DNA from: Ostrinia nubilalis | Taxonomy: Eukaryota; Arthropoda; Insecta; Lepidoptera; Crambidae | Direction: 5' to 3' | DNA: 64,000 nt | NCBI RefSeq assembly: GCF_963855985.1 | Contig: NC_087112.1 | Span: 7,380,501-7,444,500, forward strand | In this document: positions 1 through 12,481 of the stretch, one piece after another | How positions within the stretch are numbered: position 1 is the first letter of the stretch | How the letters are laid out: each line of letters begins with the position of its first letter | The notes under the pieces: generated by a model | What the model saw: the letters and a program-made list of their open reading frames with translations, nothing else | Database searches by the model: none | Told to the model about the DNA's origin: nothing | Made by a program: the position numbers and the translations under genes

Positions 1-59
1 AGTAAGTTGGTGCCACGCGCACCGTTAGCGAAGAACAGGGAAGGTACTAGAGATGAGAC

Positions 60-675
60 GTATTTACTAGAATAGATCCACACACTAGGTATTTTACAGT
101 AGGTACTAGGCGGCACCTATTCCAATTTTTTAAATACTTGATCCACCTAGTATTTTATAAATTACACGATTTCCGACCCTACCATCAAAGTAATAGAGGT
201 TATTATTGCGTAATCCGTAGTCGTGTATTACGCGCACCTAGTATTTCTCGCTAAGCTTATGTGCGAACGAACGTAGAGATTCACTCTGTCTCTGTCTGAC
301 CAAACAAATTTGAGCGCGACGAAGCAAACGCACACAAACGTAGTCAAACCATATTCATGTAAATAAGAAAAAAATATGTAAATATTTTTATGAAATTGAT
401 ATCTTTTAAATACGCCAACTTTTAAGTTGACAGTCCTAAGCCTGATGAAGTATGAAGGGAGGAATTATTATTCAATTTCAAATTGCATTATTCATACTAC
501 GGTTGTATCTTTTAAAAAAAAATGTATTTTAAAGTCATATTACGTGGATTAGTCCGCACTAGTCGCGTCAAGTATGCTAATTACTACGTACTAGGTGGAA
601 TAGGTATTTGGATCGAGTATTAATAAATACTAGGAATAGGTGCACCTAGTATCAAATTTACCTAGTATAACCCAT
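60..675. mobile_element. Degenerate inverted-repeat element rich in CACCTAGTAT motifs
   Basis: The left part (GTACTAGGCGGCACCTATTCC near 105-125, GATCCACCTAGTATTTTATAA) reappears inverted near 590-655 (GGTGGAATAGGTATTTGGATC, GGAATAGGTGCACCTAGTATC). The arms are imperfect and internally repeated. It is most likely an old MITE; the ends are uncertain. Confidence 0.5.
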
Positions 676-917
676 CTCTAGAAGGTACCTACTACTCCCC
701 TGAAGCCAGTCGTCGCTTGCTCCAACAGAGCGAGCCACAACCTGGGGCCGCGAAAGAATGTCTAGGCCGTCTAGCTCGGACAATAACTCGCAGTTCCGTC
801 CCACTGTGGGAGGACACGGTCAGGTTTTAGTGAGTACCTATAGGGCAGGGAGAGCCTCACATACCCACTGGTTCCCCCGGGGTGGGTTGCATTTTCATGT
901 ATTTCCTGACTAAGAAA

Positions 918-1043
918 AAGCAGCCTTATGCTACCATCTTACTTTAACAATAACAAACGTCAAAAGTCCGTCAAATTCTGACTGAACAAAAACACCGGTT
1001 ATGGTTATAGGTACGGTTAAAGTAAGGTACAACTCAGCCTTAT
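918..1043. mobile_element. MITE, GGCTGAGTTGCACC-TIR family, copy 1
   Basis: The element starts AGCCTTATGCTACCATCTTACTTTAAC and ends with the inverse (GTTAAAGTAAGGTACAACTCAGCCTTA). The core (ACAAACGTCAAAAGTCCGTC, ACCGGTTATGGTTATAGGTAC) is shared with copies at 9388 and 10518. Confidence 0.7.
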
Positions 1044-1377
1044 TGTATTGTAGTTAGGGTTGTTATTTCTTTATAGGGTAGTGGAAACTATTCGCTATGT
1101 AAACACATTTTAATTATTATTAAAGGTAAACAAAAGACTGGATTATATTATCATTTCATTCCTATCTTATTTCGAGCTACGCCCACTCGGAGATCTAAAA
1201 ATAGCGACGTTGTGTGTTTCATTATCATTTTACGAATAACATACATAATTAATCTAAAATACAGTGCTTCCATATTCGCCAGACTTTTCTTTCACGGCTA
1301 AATTATTAAGCACTTTTGATAAGTTTCGGTGCAAAATTCTGCCGGGCTAAAAATAGTGATAATATACTTACATACTT

Positions 1378-1456
1378 TTTCGACGTCAAAATGTATGGGA
1401 AAAACAATAAAATGACGTGATAACCGCTTATCGCGGCGCGCATCCTAGGCCTAATG
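1378..1456. repeat. Dispersed repeat, inverse copy of 30617-30700
   Basis: CGACGTCAAAATGTATGGG, GTGATAACCGCTTATCG and GCGCGCATCCTAGGCCTA match the reverse complement of 30617-30700 over nearly 80 bases. The family is not identified. Confidence 0.6.
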
Positions 1457-4400
1457 AGATAGATTTAGTCGAACGACATAGATACGAGAGTCCTTTTTGT
1501 CGCGAAAATAAAGCCAGGTATCTAACCATTCTTCAAATTAAATCCTTATTGGTGTACTGAAACCCAAACCAAATGAAGAAAAAACGACTAATTATTTTTT
1601 CTCTGTACTTAAAATAGAACGCAGAACATTACCGATGAAAACCAAACTTTTGTCTTTCAATTTGATAAAAGAAGCCTATCAAATACCTCATTGTTCCAGC
1701 AGCATCCACGTAAAAAGGGTATTTCTATTTAAATTTTCAATTACAATCACGTTCTTGCTTCTACGTAGAGCAGTGCACGTGCCCACTGATAATAATACTC
1801 TGTGATAATAATACCGATTCTTCTATTTCTGTATCGCAGCTTATGTACGCCCAATAAACAAAGAAAGCTTTGCAAAAGCTTCAGTGCCACTTTTATTTGT
1901 GCGCCATCGAACAGCGAACTTAAAAAGAAACTTTGAATGTCACCGAGCTTACAATGGCGGAAATAAAGTTCGTTGCGCTCGAATTCGTGAATTATTTTAG
2001 GATGGACTGTAGACATGTTTATTTATTAAATTCTGGAGCCGTTTTTTGTTTTTTACGTGGAAAAATTGCATTCCGGCCGCTCTGGTCAGATGGGTTATGT
2101 GGGGCTCTACATGCCAGAAGGGCAAGGCTTAATAAATTCTGGCTATAACGACAAGTTTAAATGCGTGTAGTGACAGTCCAGTTATGTGAGATCCTGCATT
2201 ACTGGGTCATTCGAAGCTGGATTGCCGTGGAAATGAGCCACAGATCACAGAAACTAAAGGGAGATGTGACAAGGGGGCGGGGCCGGTGTCGCAGCAATAT
2301 GCCCAACAGAACACATTGCTCGTGAAAGCAATGATGACAGCGACGTCGTAATGTAAACAGTTTACATTGCTTGCGTAGTACTAAAGATTATTCGAACGTT
2401 GAGTACTGACAACGCAGTGAATAATGAGCACATATTTTGATTACTTTGTGTGTGTGAATTTATAATGCGACACTGAGTTTCGAACTCAGCTCATTAGTTG
2501 GCATCTCTCTATATCTCTATGAAATGAACCTTTACGCTGTAGCGCGCGTTAGTACGCGTTCTATTTGGTTGAGCATTTAATATAGCTATGTTTTGATGTA
2601 TCTTCAACTTATCTGACTCACATGGCTTCACCCACGTATTACTCATCGTAAATCGTCTTTAGTACTTAATATTGGATATTGGATATAAATAACTACGGTA
2701 GTAATAAGCTTTCTATTTCAGAAATAGACGAACGAGTACAATCGGGCCGTTCAACGGATTATCTCCAACAAACGTATTTACAATCAGACCAATTTGTATA
2801 TTATAGATATAATATACAAATTAATAAGTAGATACTTATCCTATTTAAACCGTAACATACTCATACGAAGGGTAATTCTGTACTGTACACAGTATATTAG
2901 TAATCGATTACTAATGTTACAATAAAAACTTCACATTTAGGCCCATTAAAAATATATATTATTTGTAAAATAATTTTCTTATTTACCTATTTGTTATCAA
3001 AGTATTCGATTTATACATAACGAACTTGTTAACAGATTCTTTACTGCACTAGTAGTAGTATGCAGTACGATACATAATAAAGTACCTACTACGTACTTTA
3101 TTATTTGCTATAAATACACGCGAATTTCGACTTTAATTTCTATTTTCTACAGGTACTTACCTACAAAGTCGCGTTATCGCCTGTTATACACTCGACGTCA
3201 AATAAATCGCACCTCCCGCGACAAGCATTTTCAAACGTATGCATCCCCACTTCTCACCAATATTGGTACCATTTAAAAGCCTAGTTCTAACCTTCATTTC
3301 ATTAAAGGAAAGGTTTTTACCCCAAAAATGTGTCTTTAGAAGGATCCAGAGTCACTTCTTCAAAAAATAGGTAGTTACGCTAGAGCCAACTTTTATGGCT
3401 ATAAAACTGTTAAGTTGGGTTTAATTGCTATCCATCTGTTAAAGAGGACACGTGAAATCGTTATTTAGTTTTATAATAACCATAAAAATTGGTCTAATTG
3501 ATCCCATAGGTGGGCCCAAAGTGAGGTATTTTTTCAAGTCACATTTATGGTATATGCTAATAATTTATTAAGAAATTAAATGTGTTTTTCTTTAAGGATA
3601 TTTATTGGGCTTTCAAATAACACCAATATTGTTGGGGCACCATGATTGTGTCAGAAGAAAATCGTTAAAGTTCGCGTCACGGAAGGTGCGGTTTATTTGA
3701 TGTTGAGTATATTTATACGTGGGACACTATTTAAGTTGTGAGCCTAACTATGAAAACAAAGTAGTTTATTATTAAAATGGTATTGATTGCGTTTATTGGT
3801 ATTGTCTTTCATGATTTATGTATTTTTTAATGTATCTGAAACACTTTTCATAGCATTTTTTTCACTCAGCTTGAGGCACCTCCAAAGCATGGTTTTTGAC
3901 CGCACCGACAGTTGCTTCTGGCTACATAAATCGCTGTTTACGCATTTAATTTTAATATATGGGTACCAAAAGAAGTGTTTAGATTCCAAGCAAGAATTTT
4001 GTAGCGTTGGACCTGTTTATTTCATATTTTGAGTGTTCAAATAGTCACTTGTTTGACGAGACGTGTAAAAGCTCACATTTTCGTCACGAATGGCGATTCG
4101 ACTATGCTGGTCAGTTTCCCTTATTAAACTGAAGACTTTTGGAAAAAAAGTGGCTGTTTAATATTAAGAATTAACCATTCTAAATTTCTCTAGTGACGCT
4201 TCTGTCATATAATCGGATATTTCGGAAAAATAGGCGACCGTAAGTTTCAAAGTGTTCCGAGCGCATGGGACTTTTGTTGGAATTGGTTCATCTTAAAACA
4301 CCTCCATAGTCGACAGCTATTTATTTTCAGGATCATTATGCATAGATCCTTAATTCGTCAACTGTCACAATTTTAAAAACGGCTTTTAAAGCTTTTTAAA

Positions 4401-5245
4401 CGTATTTATCAAACATTTCCAAGGACTAAACGACACAAGCGTCCTATTGAGCGTTTGACAAATTTTGTGACATCCAGCGAGAAAAAAACGTATTAACCAT
4501 AATATGGTCATACAATATGTTAATACAGCTAGTGGAATTAATGCCTAGGATTATCTCAATCCTACGATATATCAGATGACGAGGTTACTCTTCCATTTTT
4601 CTGAGAACATCAATGTTTTCCGCCACTATTAGTCATTTTGGACGACTTTCGCAAAGTTCACTGGTGATCCAATGACATACAATATCTTACTTCTTAAACT
4701 AGCGTTTTACAATTGTAAAGGACAGATCTTTATCACCAAAAGTGAAATTTAGCTGACCGCTTCAGTTTTGTATTGATTAACCACGTCAAAAGTCATAATA
4801 AATCTTCGCGCGAAAATTTCTGCAAGTCAATTCCATGTTTTTGTAGTCAAGATAATTTTCAATTCAATGTTAATAATACAAAACGTGCTCAAATGATAAA
4901 AAGTTTTGAATAAGGTTGTAGTCAAAAATGTCAAACTTTTCATTAAAAGTATCAGTGATGTCGTCTAACAACACGTTATGTTGTCGAGGCTCACCACTTA
5001 AATAGTGCCCTAGTACTAGAAAGGGCAGGGAATGATCGTGTATTGAAATTGATTCAAAGGTTAATGGTAAAAAAGATCAAATATTACCAACATAATCCGA
5101 TTCTTTGTAATATTAACCTCACAATATTGACCAATGAAATGAAACGACGTTTAATTACGTCTGAAAGCTGTCTAGACGGATAAATTGAAACATTCCATAG
5201 TAATTGCTACTTTTATAGGTACGTAAGTTCTTACTATAGTTCTAA
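1457..5245. other. No gene seen; unannotated AT-rich sequence
   Basis: Only short open frames (the longest is under 90 codons, with no family resemblance). Small palindromes occur, for example TGAGTTTCGAACTCA near 2473. 3.2-5.1 kb may hold an old, unrecognisable transposon. No splice-bounded continuation of the minus-strand gene was found. Confidence 0.5.
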
Positions 5246-5389
5246 TGCCCGTATTCACAAACGATGCTTGCTTAGTGAAGCAGCAAATCGAACGCACAGC
5301 GTTGGATAGAACTCTGTGATTGCTCGTGTATCACCCTGTGCGTCCACGCGCACCGTGAGACCTCGTAATAATGTTTGTGAATACGGGCG
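5246..5389. mobile_element. MITE, CGCCCGTATTCACAAAC-TIR family, copy 1
   Basis: Terminal inverted repeats GCCCGTATTCACAAACGATG and AATGTTTGTGAATACGGGC. Internal landmarks are GCTTAGTGAAGCAGCAAATCG, GAACGCACAGCGTTG and GTGAGACCTCGTAATAATG. There are four other full copies and one fragment in the window. Confidence 0.85.
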
Positions 5390-6059
5390 TGAGTTTATTC
5401 CTTTCAACTTCTATCAATGCTTGGGATTGAATGGAATTTTCAGCTTAGTTCTTGGAATTGAATTTTCCTTATTCTCGTTTCACTTTATTCAATATCAAAA
5501 ATGTGAATATCCCTACAAATTCCCTGAAACTACGTGTTCCGTGGCTACATTATGTTGACAATACGCCGCCAGGTGGTGCGTGATGGCGGGAAACGTGACG
5601 TTACTGAGCTGCGTGACGTGACACGTACTACGTGCGTTATCACGGTCACAGTGTATGACCTAAAACTTAGTGTTTGTGTTTTTTGAACTTTTATACTTTT
5701 GACGAGATACCTCACGTTGAAAATGGCATAAAATGTGTCGTTTTTTTGTGTGACATTAATTTTTAATTTAACGTTCGTTACATACTTCGTCTTTTAGTAA
5801 ATGCTGTATAAATGATAGATTTAAATAACGTATGCACGATACATGTCGTCTTTGTGTAGGTACTAATCGTCAGATGTAATAACCATAATAGTATGGTATC
5901 TGAGTATCTAGATGTTTTCATGTTACATTACATCATGTAATTTTTGGATTCAAGTCACATACGGTAGACGTCGTATTCAGGTAACATGCTGTAGCGTGTC
6001 ACATTAAAGTGACATAGTGACATACATGCCGTAGATTCGGGTTACTTTACAACTTTGGC

Positions 6060-6168
6060 TCAAATAACTGGCAACCAACTAAATGTCATATATGGTACTT
6101 GTGACATATATGGTATTTGTGGCATATATGGTACTAGTGACATATATGGTACATAATAAGTGACGTAC
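6060..6168. repeat. Short tandem repeat beside the exon 2 donor
   Basis: Four copies of a near-18-base unit (CATATATGGTACTTGTGA and variants) at 6088-6152, immediately downstream, in transcript sense, of the exon 2 donor. Confidence 0.75.
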
Positions 6169-6285
6169 CTCGGCGCAGCGCGAGGCAAGGCCGTGTAGAC
6201 CGGCCACTCGTTGTACATGAGCGGGTCGCGGTACGAGCTGACCTCGTTCATGATCTCCGGAGCCCTGGCTTGCCTCTTCGAGAAC
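6169..6285 (-). CDS. Second coding exon of the same secreted protein
   Basis: This 117-base exon lies between a strong acceptor (CTTTTTGTCTGCAG, just right of 6285) and a donor (G|GTACGTCA at 6168). In the frame set by exon 1 it has no stop and reads R-FSKRQARAPEIMNEV, then SSYRDPLMYNEWPVYTALP, then RAAP and a split Arg codon. The dibasic KR at residues 59-60 of the joined protein, followed by Gln, could be a prohormone-convertase site giving a pyroglutamate N-terminus; that is inference. The exon is GC-rich against an AT-rich background, a common mark of real coding exons here. It ends in phase 2, so the protein continues in at least one more exon, which is not visible in 1-6160 and probably lies off the left edge. 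An alternative frame also lacks stops here, but only this frame fits exon 1. Confidence 0.8.
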
Positions 6286-6644
6286 CTGCAGACAAAAAGA
6301 CATTTTATTAACACATGAAAAAGAGTATTTTGGACAAACCTAACACTGTGTGGTTCTGGTGAAGTAGAATAAAACGCTCTCACTCTTCAAGAAGACATCG
6401 TTAAATAGGACTGAGGGACAAAATGTGAACAAGTGTCTAAATTCCTTTCACTTCCTCAATATCTCATAGTCATTATTATTCACGTTTGTAACGAGTTTAC
6501 TTAAAATTTACAAAAGCGTGAAAACTTCGCAGTAAAATTCTACTTCCAATTTTATTATTGTCAAAAGTTCTTACCCTCTTTCTAATATAAGTTACACGCT
6601 CGTTGCACACTTTGAAGTTCTTACCTAAGTAATAATGTTAATAT

Positions 6645-6989
6645 AAAGGGTGTCTTTGAAATCATTGGCATCCTTTTAAAATAAAATCATGATGACTCTA
6701 CTCAAGATTATGAAGTACATTCCCCAAATATGAGACAAATCCAATGAACTAAAATTTCAATATTTAAAATATTGTACAGACGACAGCACATCAAGCATCT
6801 TATTTCGATGTATTAAGTGTTATTTTGCAACAAAATTTATAGACTGGTGTGTTTAAGAGCAATACAAATACATAGTAAAAATAATGACAAAAAATCTAAT
6901 TGGATTTGTCTCATATTTGGGGAATGCACTATGTATCATGAGTAGAGTCTTATATTAAAAGGATGCCAACGATTCCAAACTCACCCTGT
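6645..6989. mobile_element. MITE with long TIRs (ACAGGGTGAGTTTGGAATCG family)
   Basis: The left arm (GGGTGTCTTTGAAATCATTGG, ACATTCCCCAAATATGAGAC) and right arm (GTCTCATATTTGGGGAATGC, CCAACGATTCCAAACTCACC) pair over roughly 90 bases. The centre is AT-rich and has no coding potential. Confidence 0.8.
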
Positions 6990-8098
6990 AGTGGTCAACA
7001 CTAGTATGTATAAGTAAAGGTGTAATAATTTTGTGAAACAAAATTAAAACGCGTGTGGGTGGCTTAAACCTTATAGTTATTATGATTTAATTTAAACAAG
7101 CTCAATTCGTTGTCAGACCGAGCTTTAAAGACCCTCATTAATAACCTTCCTTCGGCAGTCGGGTAAAAAGCCAGAGTTTCCATTAACATAATTTATACAA
7201 GCTAGTGTTGTATTATGTCGACAGTATAAACTTATCGATAGTTGACGTTTACTCTTACTCGTAATTGGCTTTGGTAATTTTGAACATCCTGAGTTCAAAA
7301 TTATTAATCTTTATTTTAATAACATATCACTTTTGCATCAAAAGTTCGGAACCTAAGTCGAGAGGTATAGGTATAGAGCGAAAGAAACGGCGGAAAAGTT
7401 TGTCGTGAGCTAATTAATTTCATCGTTAGTATCTTAATCATCTAGGTATATCCAAAATATTTAGGTTTAATCTTATGAAATCATTTATTTTGTTTTGTAT
7501 TACTTTGACTTTTTATAGTGTTCAGTTTACTTTTGTTATTATCATTTGCATTTTATTGCATCTAGCACAATGAGTATGAAAATTATGTGCACAACAGAGT
7601 TTCATTAACATTAAAAGTATCGATATCGATGTTTTTTTATCAACAACGTCCGTCACTAACTCTGATACAAGGCATGCACTAATATGGATAATGAGTGTGC
7701 AAATTTGACCCTATCCCAACCCTTTTAGTATTATTGTTTACTGAGGGCTTACATTGTGGGTGTTGTTGTTTAATAATAGAGCTAAAAGTTATGGCTTTAA
7801 TATAACAGCCTTGTATTGTTTTAAAATGTTATTATATGTAGTATTTATTACTGGGAAACAGGTTGTATTGTTAAAGTTTGGTTAGGATATTCAATCCACG
7901 CTATTATGATTAAGTATCAACTCAAATTTAATACATAATGTTTTTAAAAGATTTTAATGCAAGTTTTCCATCTTAAAACAATCATTGCATTGAATATAAT
8001 ATAAATTTCTGTTAGGTGATTGATTGTAATACCTAAGTGTTATTATGCTAAAAATATATTAAGCGTAAGTGTATGTATATCTCTTGAATTACAACACC
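6990..8098. other. Intronic sequence, nothing recognised
   Basis: AT-rich, with only short open frames and no repeat that I could match elsewhere in the window. Confidence 0.5.
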
Positions 8099-8133
8099 TT
8101 GGGCGCCAATTTAATTGGCGCCCAACATGGAGC
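8099..8133. repeat. GGCGCC palindrome with a tRNA-Lys PBS-like sequence
   Basis: Twelve-base arms TTGGGCGCCAAT and ATTGGCGCCCAA surround a 3-base centre. Its right half with the next bases (TGGCGCCCAACATGGAGC, 8116-8133) differs at two of 18 places from the tRNA-Lys primer-binding site used by many LTR retroelements. No LTR was identified beside it. Confidence 0.6.
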
Positions 8134-8734
8134 AAAAAAGCACATTCATTGCAACTTAACCTTACTGGAATCTCGTGGGTCTTCACAACCAATATTGACA
8201 CAACTAGATTAGTCATTCAACTGGCAACTTTAATTAAACTTTCAAGCAAGGTCGCACGTTTATGCAAAAGAAACTAGGGTTGACCTTTCCTTAATAAGAA
8301 AACAGTCCATTTATCACGGGAAAGAAAAGCGAAAAATCAGCCATTGATATTCCGGAGGCGTTCCTTCAAGTAATTATGCAAATAGATATCTTCTGGATGA
8401 TATTTTATCCCATCGCTTAGAGCCTCACGGAATCCCAATGATCCCGAATATTGGACATTTTTGGAAACGTTCACGAGTTTAAAAAACGGTATGCTTATGG
8501 AATTAACAAGATGGCGATTTTTTAAGGTAATTTGGTTTTGTTATATTTTTGAACTGGAGCCCTGATATGTATTTCTTTTTATTTTATGTTATTTATTTTG
8601 AAACGCAGTTGAAAAGCAATTTAAGGATCATAAAATAAGCTTGAAGGAGTTGAAGCTGTCCTTCTATAAACTCTAATAGGTAATGTGTGCTATTACATGT
8701 TAGTAAGCTATTCCCAAAATAGTAAAACAACCTC

Positions 8735-9212
8735 TGACAGCTAAGTGTCACTCCGTGAGGTCACGTGCCTGTCCCGCTGGGCCGTAGGGTCATGTCACCT
8801 GTCTGCGTCCACCAAACTTTTCATCCACGGACGAATTACTCTTTGGCCCTTTATTTACTTACTTTAAGGGGTTTTGTCACATATATTGCCATCATGATTT
8901 GATTATTAATTACTTATAATGAGGTCAAAAACTATGTCAAAAAGGTGGTGGTTGGGTAGTGGTCAAGAAAACCTAACTTTTCGAAAGCCTCGCCTTTCAA
9001 AAACTGTTCGAAAACTAACTTTAAAGCCTAAACAATAAACAGTGAAGGCTTACGATTTTCTTAGCGTGTCCGTATAGTTATTTTCCACTGTTTCAAACAC
9101 TGATCCATTGTTTAGACCCGAATATTGTGGTGGACGCAAACAGGTGACATGACCCTATTACCGTCGCCCTCGCGTGCCAGCCTTAATGGGTTCACTGTCG
9201 GACTGCGACAGA
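8735..9212. mobile_element. MITE with TIR containing GGGTCATGTCACCTGT
   Basis: Left GGGTCATGTCACCTGTCTGC and GTCCACCA return inverted at 9130-9166 as TGGTGGACGCAAACAGGTGA and CATGACCC. Weaker pairing extends the arms to about 75 bases. A single related end lies at 22870-22900. Confidence 0.75.
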
Positions 9213-9387
9213 TTACATTTCAAATCAACATACGTGACAAGCCATACAGGGTGTTGGTACGAATTCGGACCGTCTTGCACATAATTTGACATGATTCGGA
9301 CGATTTCAGACCGGGATTTAGGCGTCAATGATGAAAAATAATATTAAGCGGGAATAGGCATGATTGTAACTGGTAAATAAAAGTCTT

Positions 9388-9499
9388 TTAGGCTGAATTG
9401 CACCACCTAACTTTAACCGTAACCGGTGTTTTTTGTATGGAGTTTGATATACTTTTGACGTTTGTGAAAGTTAAAGAAAGATGGAGCAATCCAGCCTTA
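9388..9499. mobile_element. MITE, GGCTGAGTTGCACC-TIR family, copy 2
   Basis: It starts TTAGGCTGAATTGCACCACC and ends GGAGCAATCCAGCCTTA. Inside are TAACCGTAACCGGTG and TTTTGACGTTTGTGAAAGTTA, the inverse of the core in the other copies. Confidence 0.7.
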
Positions 9500-9779
9500 T
9501 TAAATTTAGACCAAGATTTGGCACTTATGAACCTCAGAAGTAATAATTAAAATAGTATAGCACTTTAGGGGTTCTTTAATGTCTTCTTATCTTTTGGGCC
9601 CTGCGACCAATTTCAAGACAAGTGCTAAGAAAAGACGCCTGAACAAACTCAGCATGCGAGTACACTTGCATACCATTTCTCTAACGCCTCGTCCCAGCTA
9701 CGAGTGGCGTAGCTACAGCGCTACGAATACTACGTTGTAGCTACGGTGTAACATTTTCGTAGCAACCATTAATTTATAA

Positions 9780-9985
9780 CTAGCGGCCGCCCGCGACTTC
9801 GTACGCGTGGATCCCGTTTTACCCCCTTAGGGGTGGAGTTTCGTAAAATCCTTTCTTAGCGGATGCCTACGTCATAACATCTACCAGCATGCCAAATTTC
9901 AGCCCGATCCGTCAGTGGTTTTGGGCTGTGCGTTGATAGATCACTATGTCAGTCAATCAGTCAGTCAGTCACCTTTGAGTTATTT
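9780..9985 (-). mobile_element. Non-autonomous Helitron, GCGGCCGCTAG type
   Basis: Read on the minus strand it starts in GACTGACTGACTGATTG, carries CTCCACCCCTAAGGGGGTAAA, and ends ACGAAGTCGCGGGCGGCCGC followed by CTAG. The GC-rich 3' hairpin plus CTRR end and lack of TIRs fit Helitron structure. Same family as 17555, 27978, 37643, 47903 and 57938. Confidence 0.7.
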
Positions 9986-10045
9986 AAATTTTTAATTTAT
10001 TAAAACGTACAGTTCGAACAGATTTACTTGTTTAGGTAGAGATTT

Positions 10046-10193
10046 ACGCCCGTATTCACAAACATTACTCTGAGGTCTCACAGTGCGCGTAGACGCACAA
10101 GGTGACACACGAACCAATCACAGAGCTCTATTCAAAGCTGTGAGTTCGATTTGCTGCTTCACTTAAGCAAGCATCGATTGTGAATACGGGCGT
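10046..10193. mobile_element. MITE, CGCCCGTATTCACAAAC-TIR family, copy 2
   Basis: The ends CGCCCGTATTCACAAACATT and CGATTGTGAATACGGGCG are flanked by TTA on both sides, a 3-bp target duplication as in PIF/Harbinger elements. Opposite internal orientation to copy 1. Confidence 0.85.
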
Positions 10194-10517
10194 TATTCCG
10201 TACCTCTGTGACAAAGAGTCAACATAATTAATAGTCTAATATATTACACGTTCCTATTACTTGTAGAACGACGTGTATTAGCTGTGATTTATAAGTCGAG
10301 TGACAAATAAAGTCAGCCTTCACTAGCTTTAGCAGAACAATTTTCACACTAATCTTAAGTATGCTTAATGGCAATGCTTTTGAATCAATACCAGCTTAAC
10401 TCGTAAATTATAGCTCAGTTCTAGCCAAATATCTGTTAAAATACTCGTACAACTGGTATTTACACAAGAAAATTAAGAGTCAATAGTATAATGTTAGCTA
10501 GAGCAAATATTAAACTC

Positions 10518-10641
10518 TAAGGCTGGGTTGCACCATCTTACTTTAACTTTGACAAACGTCAAAAATCTGTCAAATTAAATACAAAAAGCACCGGTTACCG
10601 TTATAGCTACGGTCAATGATAGGTGGTGCAACTCAGGCTAA
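10518..10641. mobile_element. MITE, GGCTGAGTTGCACC-TIR family, copy 3
   Basis: It starts AAGGCTGGGTTGCACCATCT and ends GGTGGTGCAACTCAGGCTA, giving near-perfect terminal inverted repeats. Internal GACAAACGTCAAAAATCTGTC and CACCGGTTACCGTTATAGC match copy 1. This is the best-preserved copy in the window. Confidence 0.8.
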
Positions 10642-10678
10642 GTATAAAATTATACAATAACGAAGTAAATACTGGTTA

Positions 10679-10858
10679 CTAGCCTTTTTACCCCCTTAGG
10701 GGTTGAATTTTTCAAAATCCCGTCTTAGTGAGCACCTACGTTCTAAAAGAAACCCATGGAAAATTTCAGACTCCTAGCACTTGTAGTTTCTGAGATTTCG
10801 TAATGAGTGAGTGAGTCAGTCAGTCAATCATTGACCTTTCGCTTTTATAAATATAGAT
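10679..10858 (-). mobile_element. Helitron fragment lacking the 3' hairpin
   Basis: Keeps CTAG at the left but jumps directly to CTTTTTACCCCCTTAGGGG, so the GC-rich hairpin is deleted. The rest (GTGAGCACCTACGTTCTAAA, GTCAGTCAGTCAATCA) matches 27978-28180. Confidence 0.65.
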
Positions 10859-12481
10859 GAATTAGTCCATAAAAATACTATTATGAGTAAATAGAAGTGA
10901 CTCAGAAATTGGAGGCGTAATAATTATGTGCCAAAAGTTCATAAGTATGTAAGTGCCAAAATACTGGTCAAAATTGAATAAATATTTTTGCTTTGATTTG
11001 ATTTATGCTAGACGTCAGTGCATTTCTCATCTTACAAAGGTTGATTCCCTCTTGAATGCATTAACCAAATCATTCTCAAAGCAAAGCTCTTAAAGCTTAA
11101 CTACTTGAAGACGTATTGAAAGACTTCCAAAGCAGCGGTGACTTTCAAATTGCATTCTACTTGGAAGTTCGCTAGTTATTCAAAAGTTCGCAGCTGCACT
11201 AACACAGTTATGTAGTTTGTTTCAGTAAGCTTAGTAGTTGTTTGTGTGTTAGGATTTAAATGAACAGGCAAATAATGTTTAAGCTTCGTTTCAAAACAAA
11301 TGGAAATAAAATGATAAGCTATTTATTAGGTATATGTTACATACGTACGGTTTCATGGTTTATAAATAACTGTAATACAGCTTCAGATTTCAAAAAATAG
11401 AATTAATATCCAATATCCATAAGTGACATGGAGGAAAATTCTATAAAACCGACTCGAAAAACATGCACTAAAAAGTAAAATAATAATTGCTATTTTTTTA
11501 TTTATTAGGAAGAATTAATATATACCATGATTGATACTTTTGGAGTCGGTGCCAAGATTATGAAACGTATGAAATTTGCCGGCTTCTTTCTAACATAGAA
11601 AAATATAAATTCTATAGTTTCTTGCTCGTTTTACAATGCCGTGTATTCCTTTACCAAAGAATACGACCTCCCGCTTTCAATTCAGCCACCATCAGCTCTT
11701 TAAGAAGATAAATGGTAGAGATAAATACATTTTAGTGTGGTGTCTTTACCTATTTATCTTTAACTACCCACAGACAGAATATGTAAACACCCACATCGCT
11801 CCAAGTGAATAAATACTACATTATTTTCCTCTGTTTCAGTTCCATGAAAACGCTATCAATCAGCCTGTCTATCTACACATGTCCCCCCATGTCCCCACAT
11901 ATCCCCCCTATCTAGGGGGGAGGGGGTCCATTAGAAGCAGGTGCGACGCCCAGCTTGTGATAGTAAATAATCGTACTTGCTTTGATCGGAATTTACTATG
12001 AACAAAGTTATTTGTTTACTAACAATCAAATCAAATATAAGTAAATTTTACAGGAGAGCCATTTTAGTGGCCACGACCATATTTTTGGGTCATATCTTCT
12101 GACCTACTAAAACGAATTTAATGAAATTTCACATGTAGCCTTAACATGTAATGCTTTTGCTACTGCTGTTATCAAATTTTATATTTTTCTTATATATTTT
12201 GAGATTTTACGCATTGCCCTTTTACGTCGTCACATTTCTATAATTTCATGTATATTGTTCAACGTAAAGAGACTTAAATGACAACGTAAATATAATATTT
12301 TAAGCGATTACTCTCTTTATTTATGCATGTAATTATTTTAATTGTTATCATGTGCTATATCAATAATAAAGCAGTTAGAAAAAGTTGTTTAATGTATCGT
12401 TATTACGTTTTAACGCAAATACGCCCATATACTGTGCTCGAGATTTAGTTAGGTCTTTTAACATAATGTGTCATATTTTTA
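10859..12481. other. Intronic sequence; one C/G-rich patch
   Basis: No coding signal. A C-rich then G-rich patch (CCCCCCATGTCCCCACATAT, then AGGGGGGAGGGGG) sits at 11882-11928. Otherwise AT-rich and unmatched. Confidence 0.5.

Noticed and set aside
1747..2016. 89-codon minus-strand frame considered as a further exon of the host gene
   Set aside because: No clear splice sites in the needed phase and no resemblance to the preceding exons.
3200..5100. Possible decayed mariner-like element
   Set aside because: No TIRs, D-D-D motifs or readable transposase pieces could be made out.
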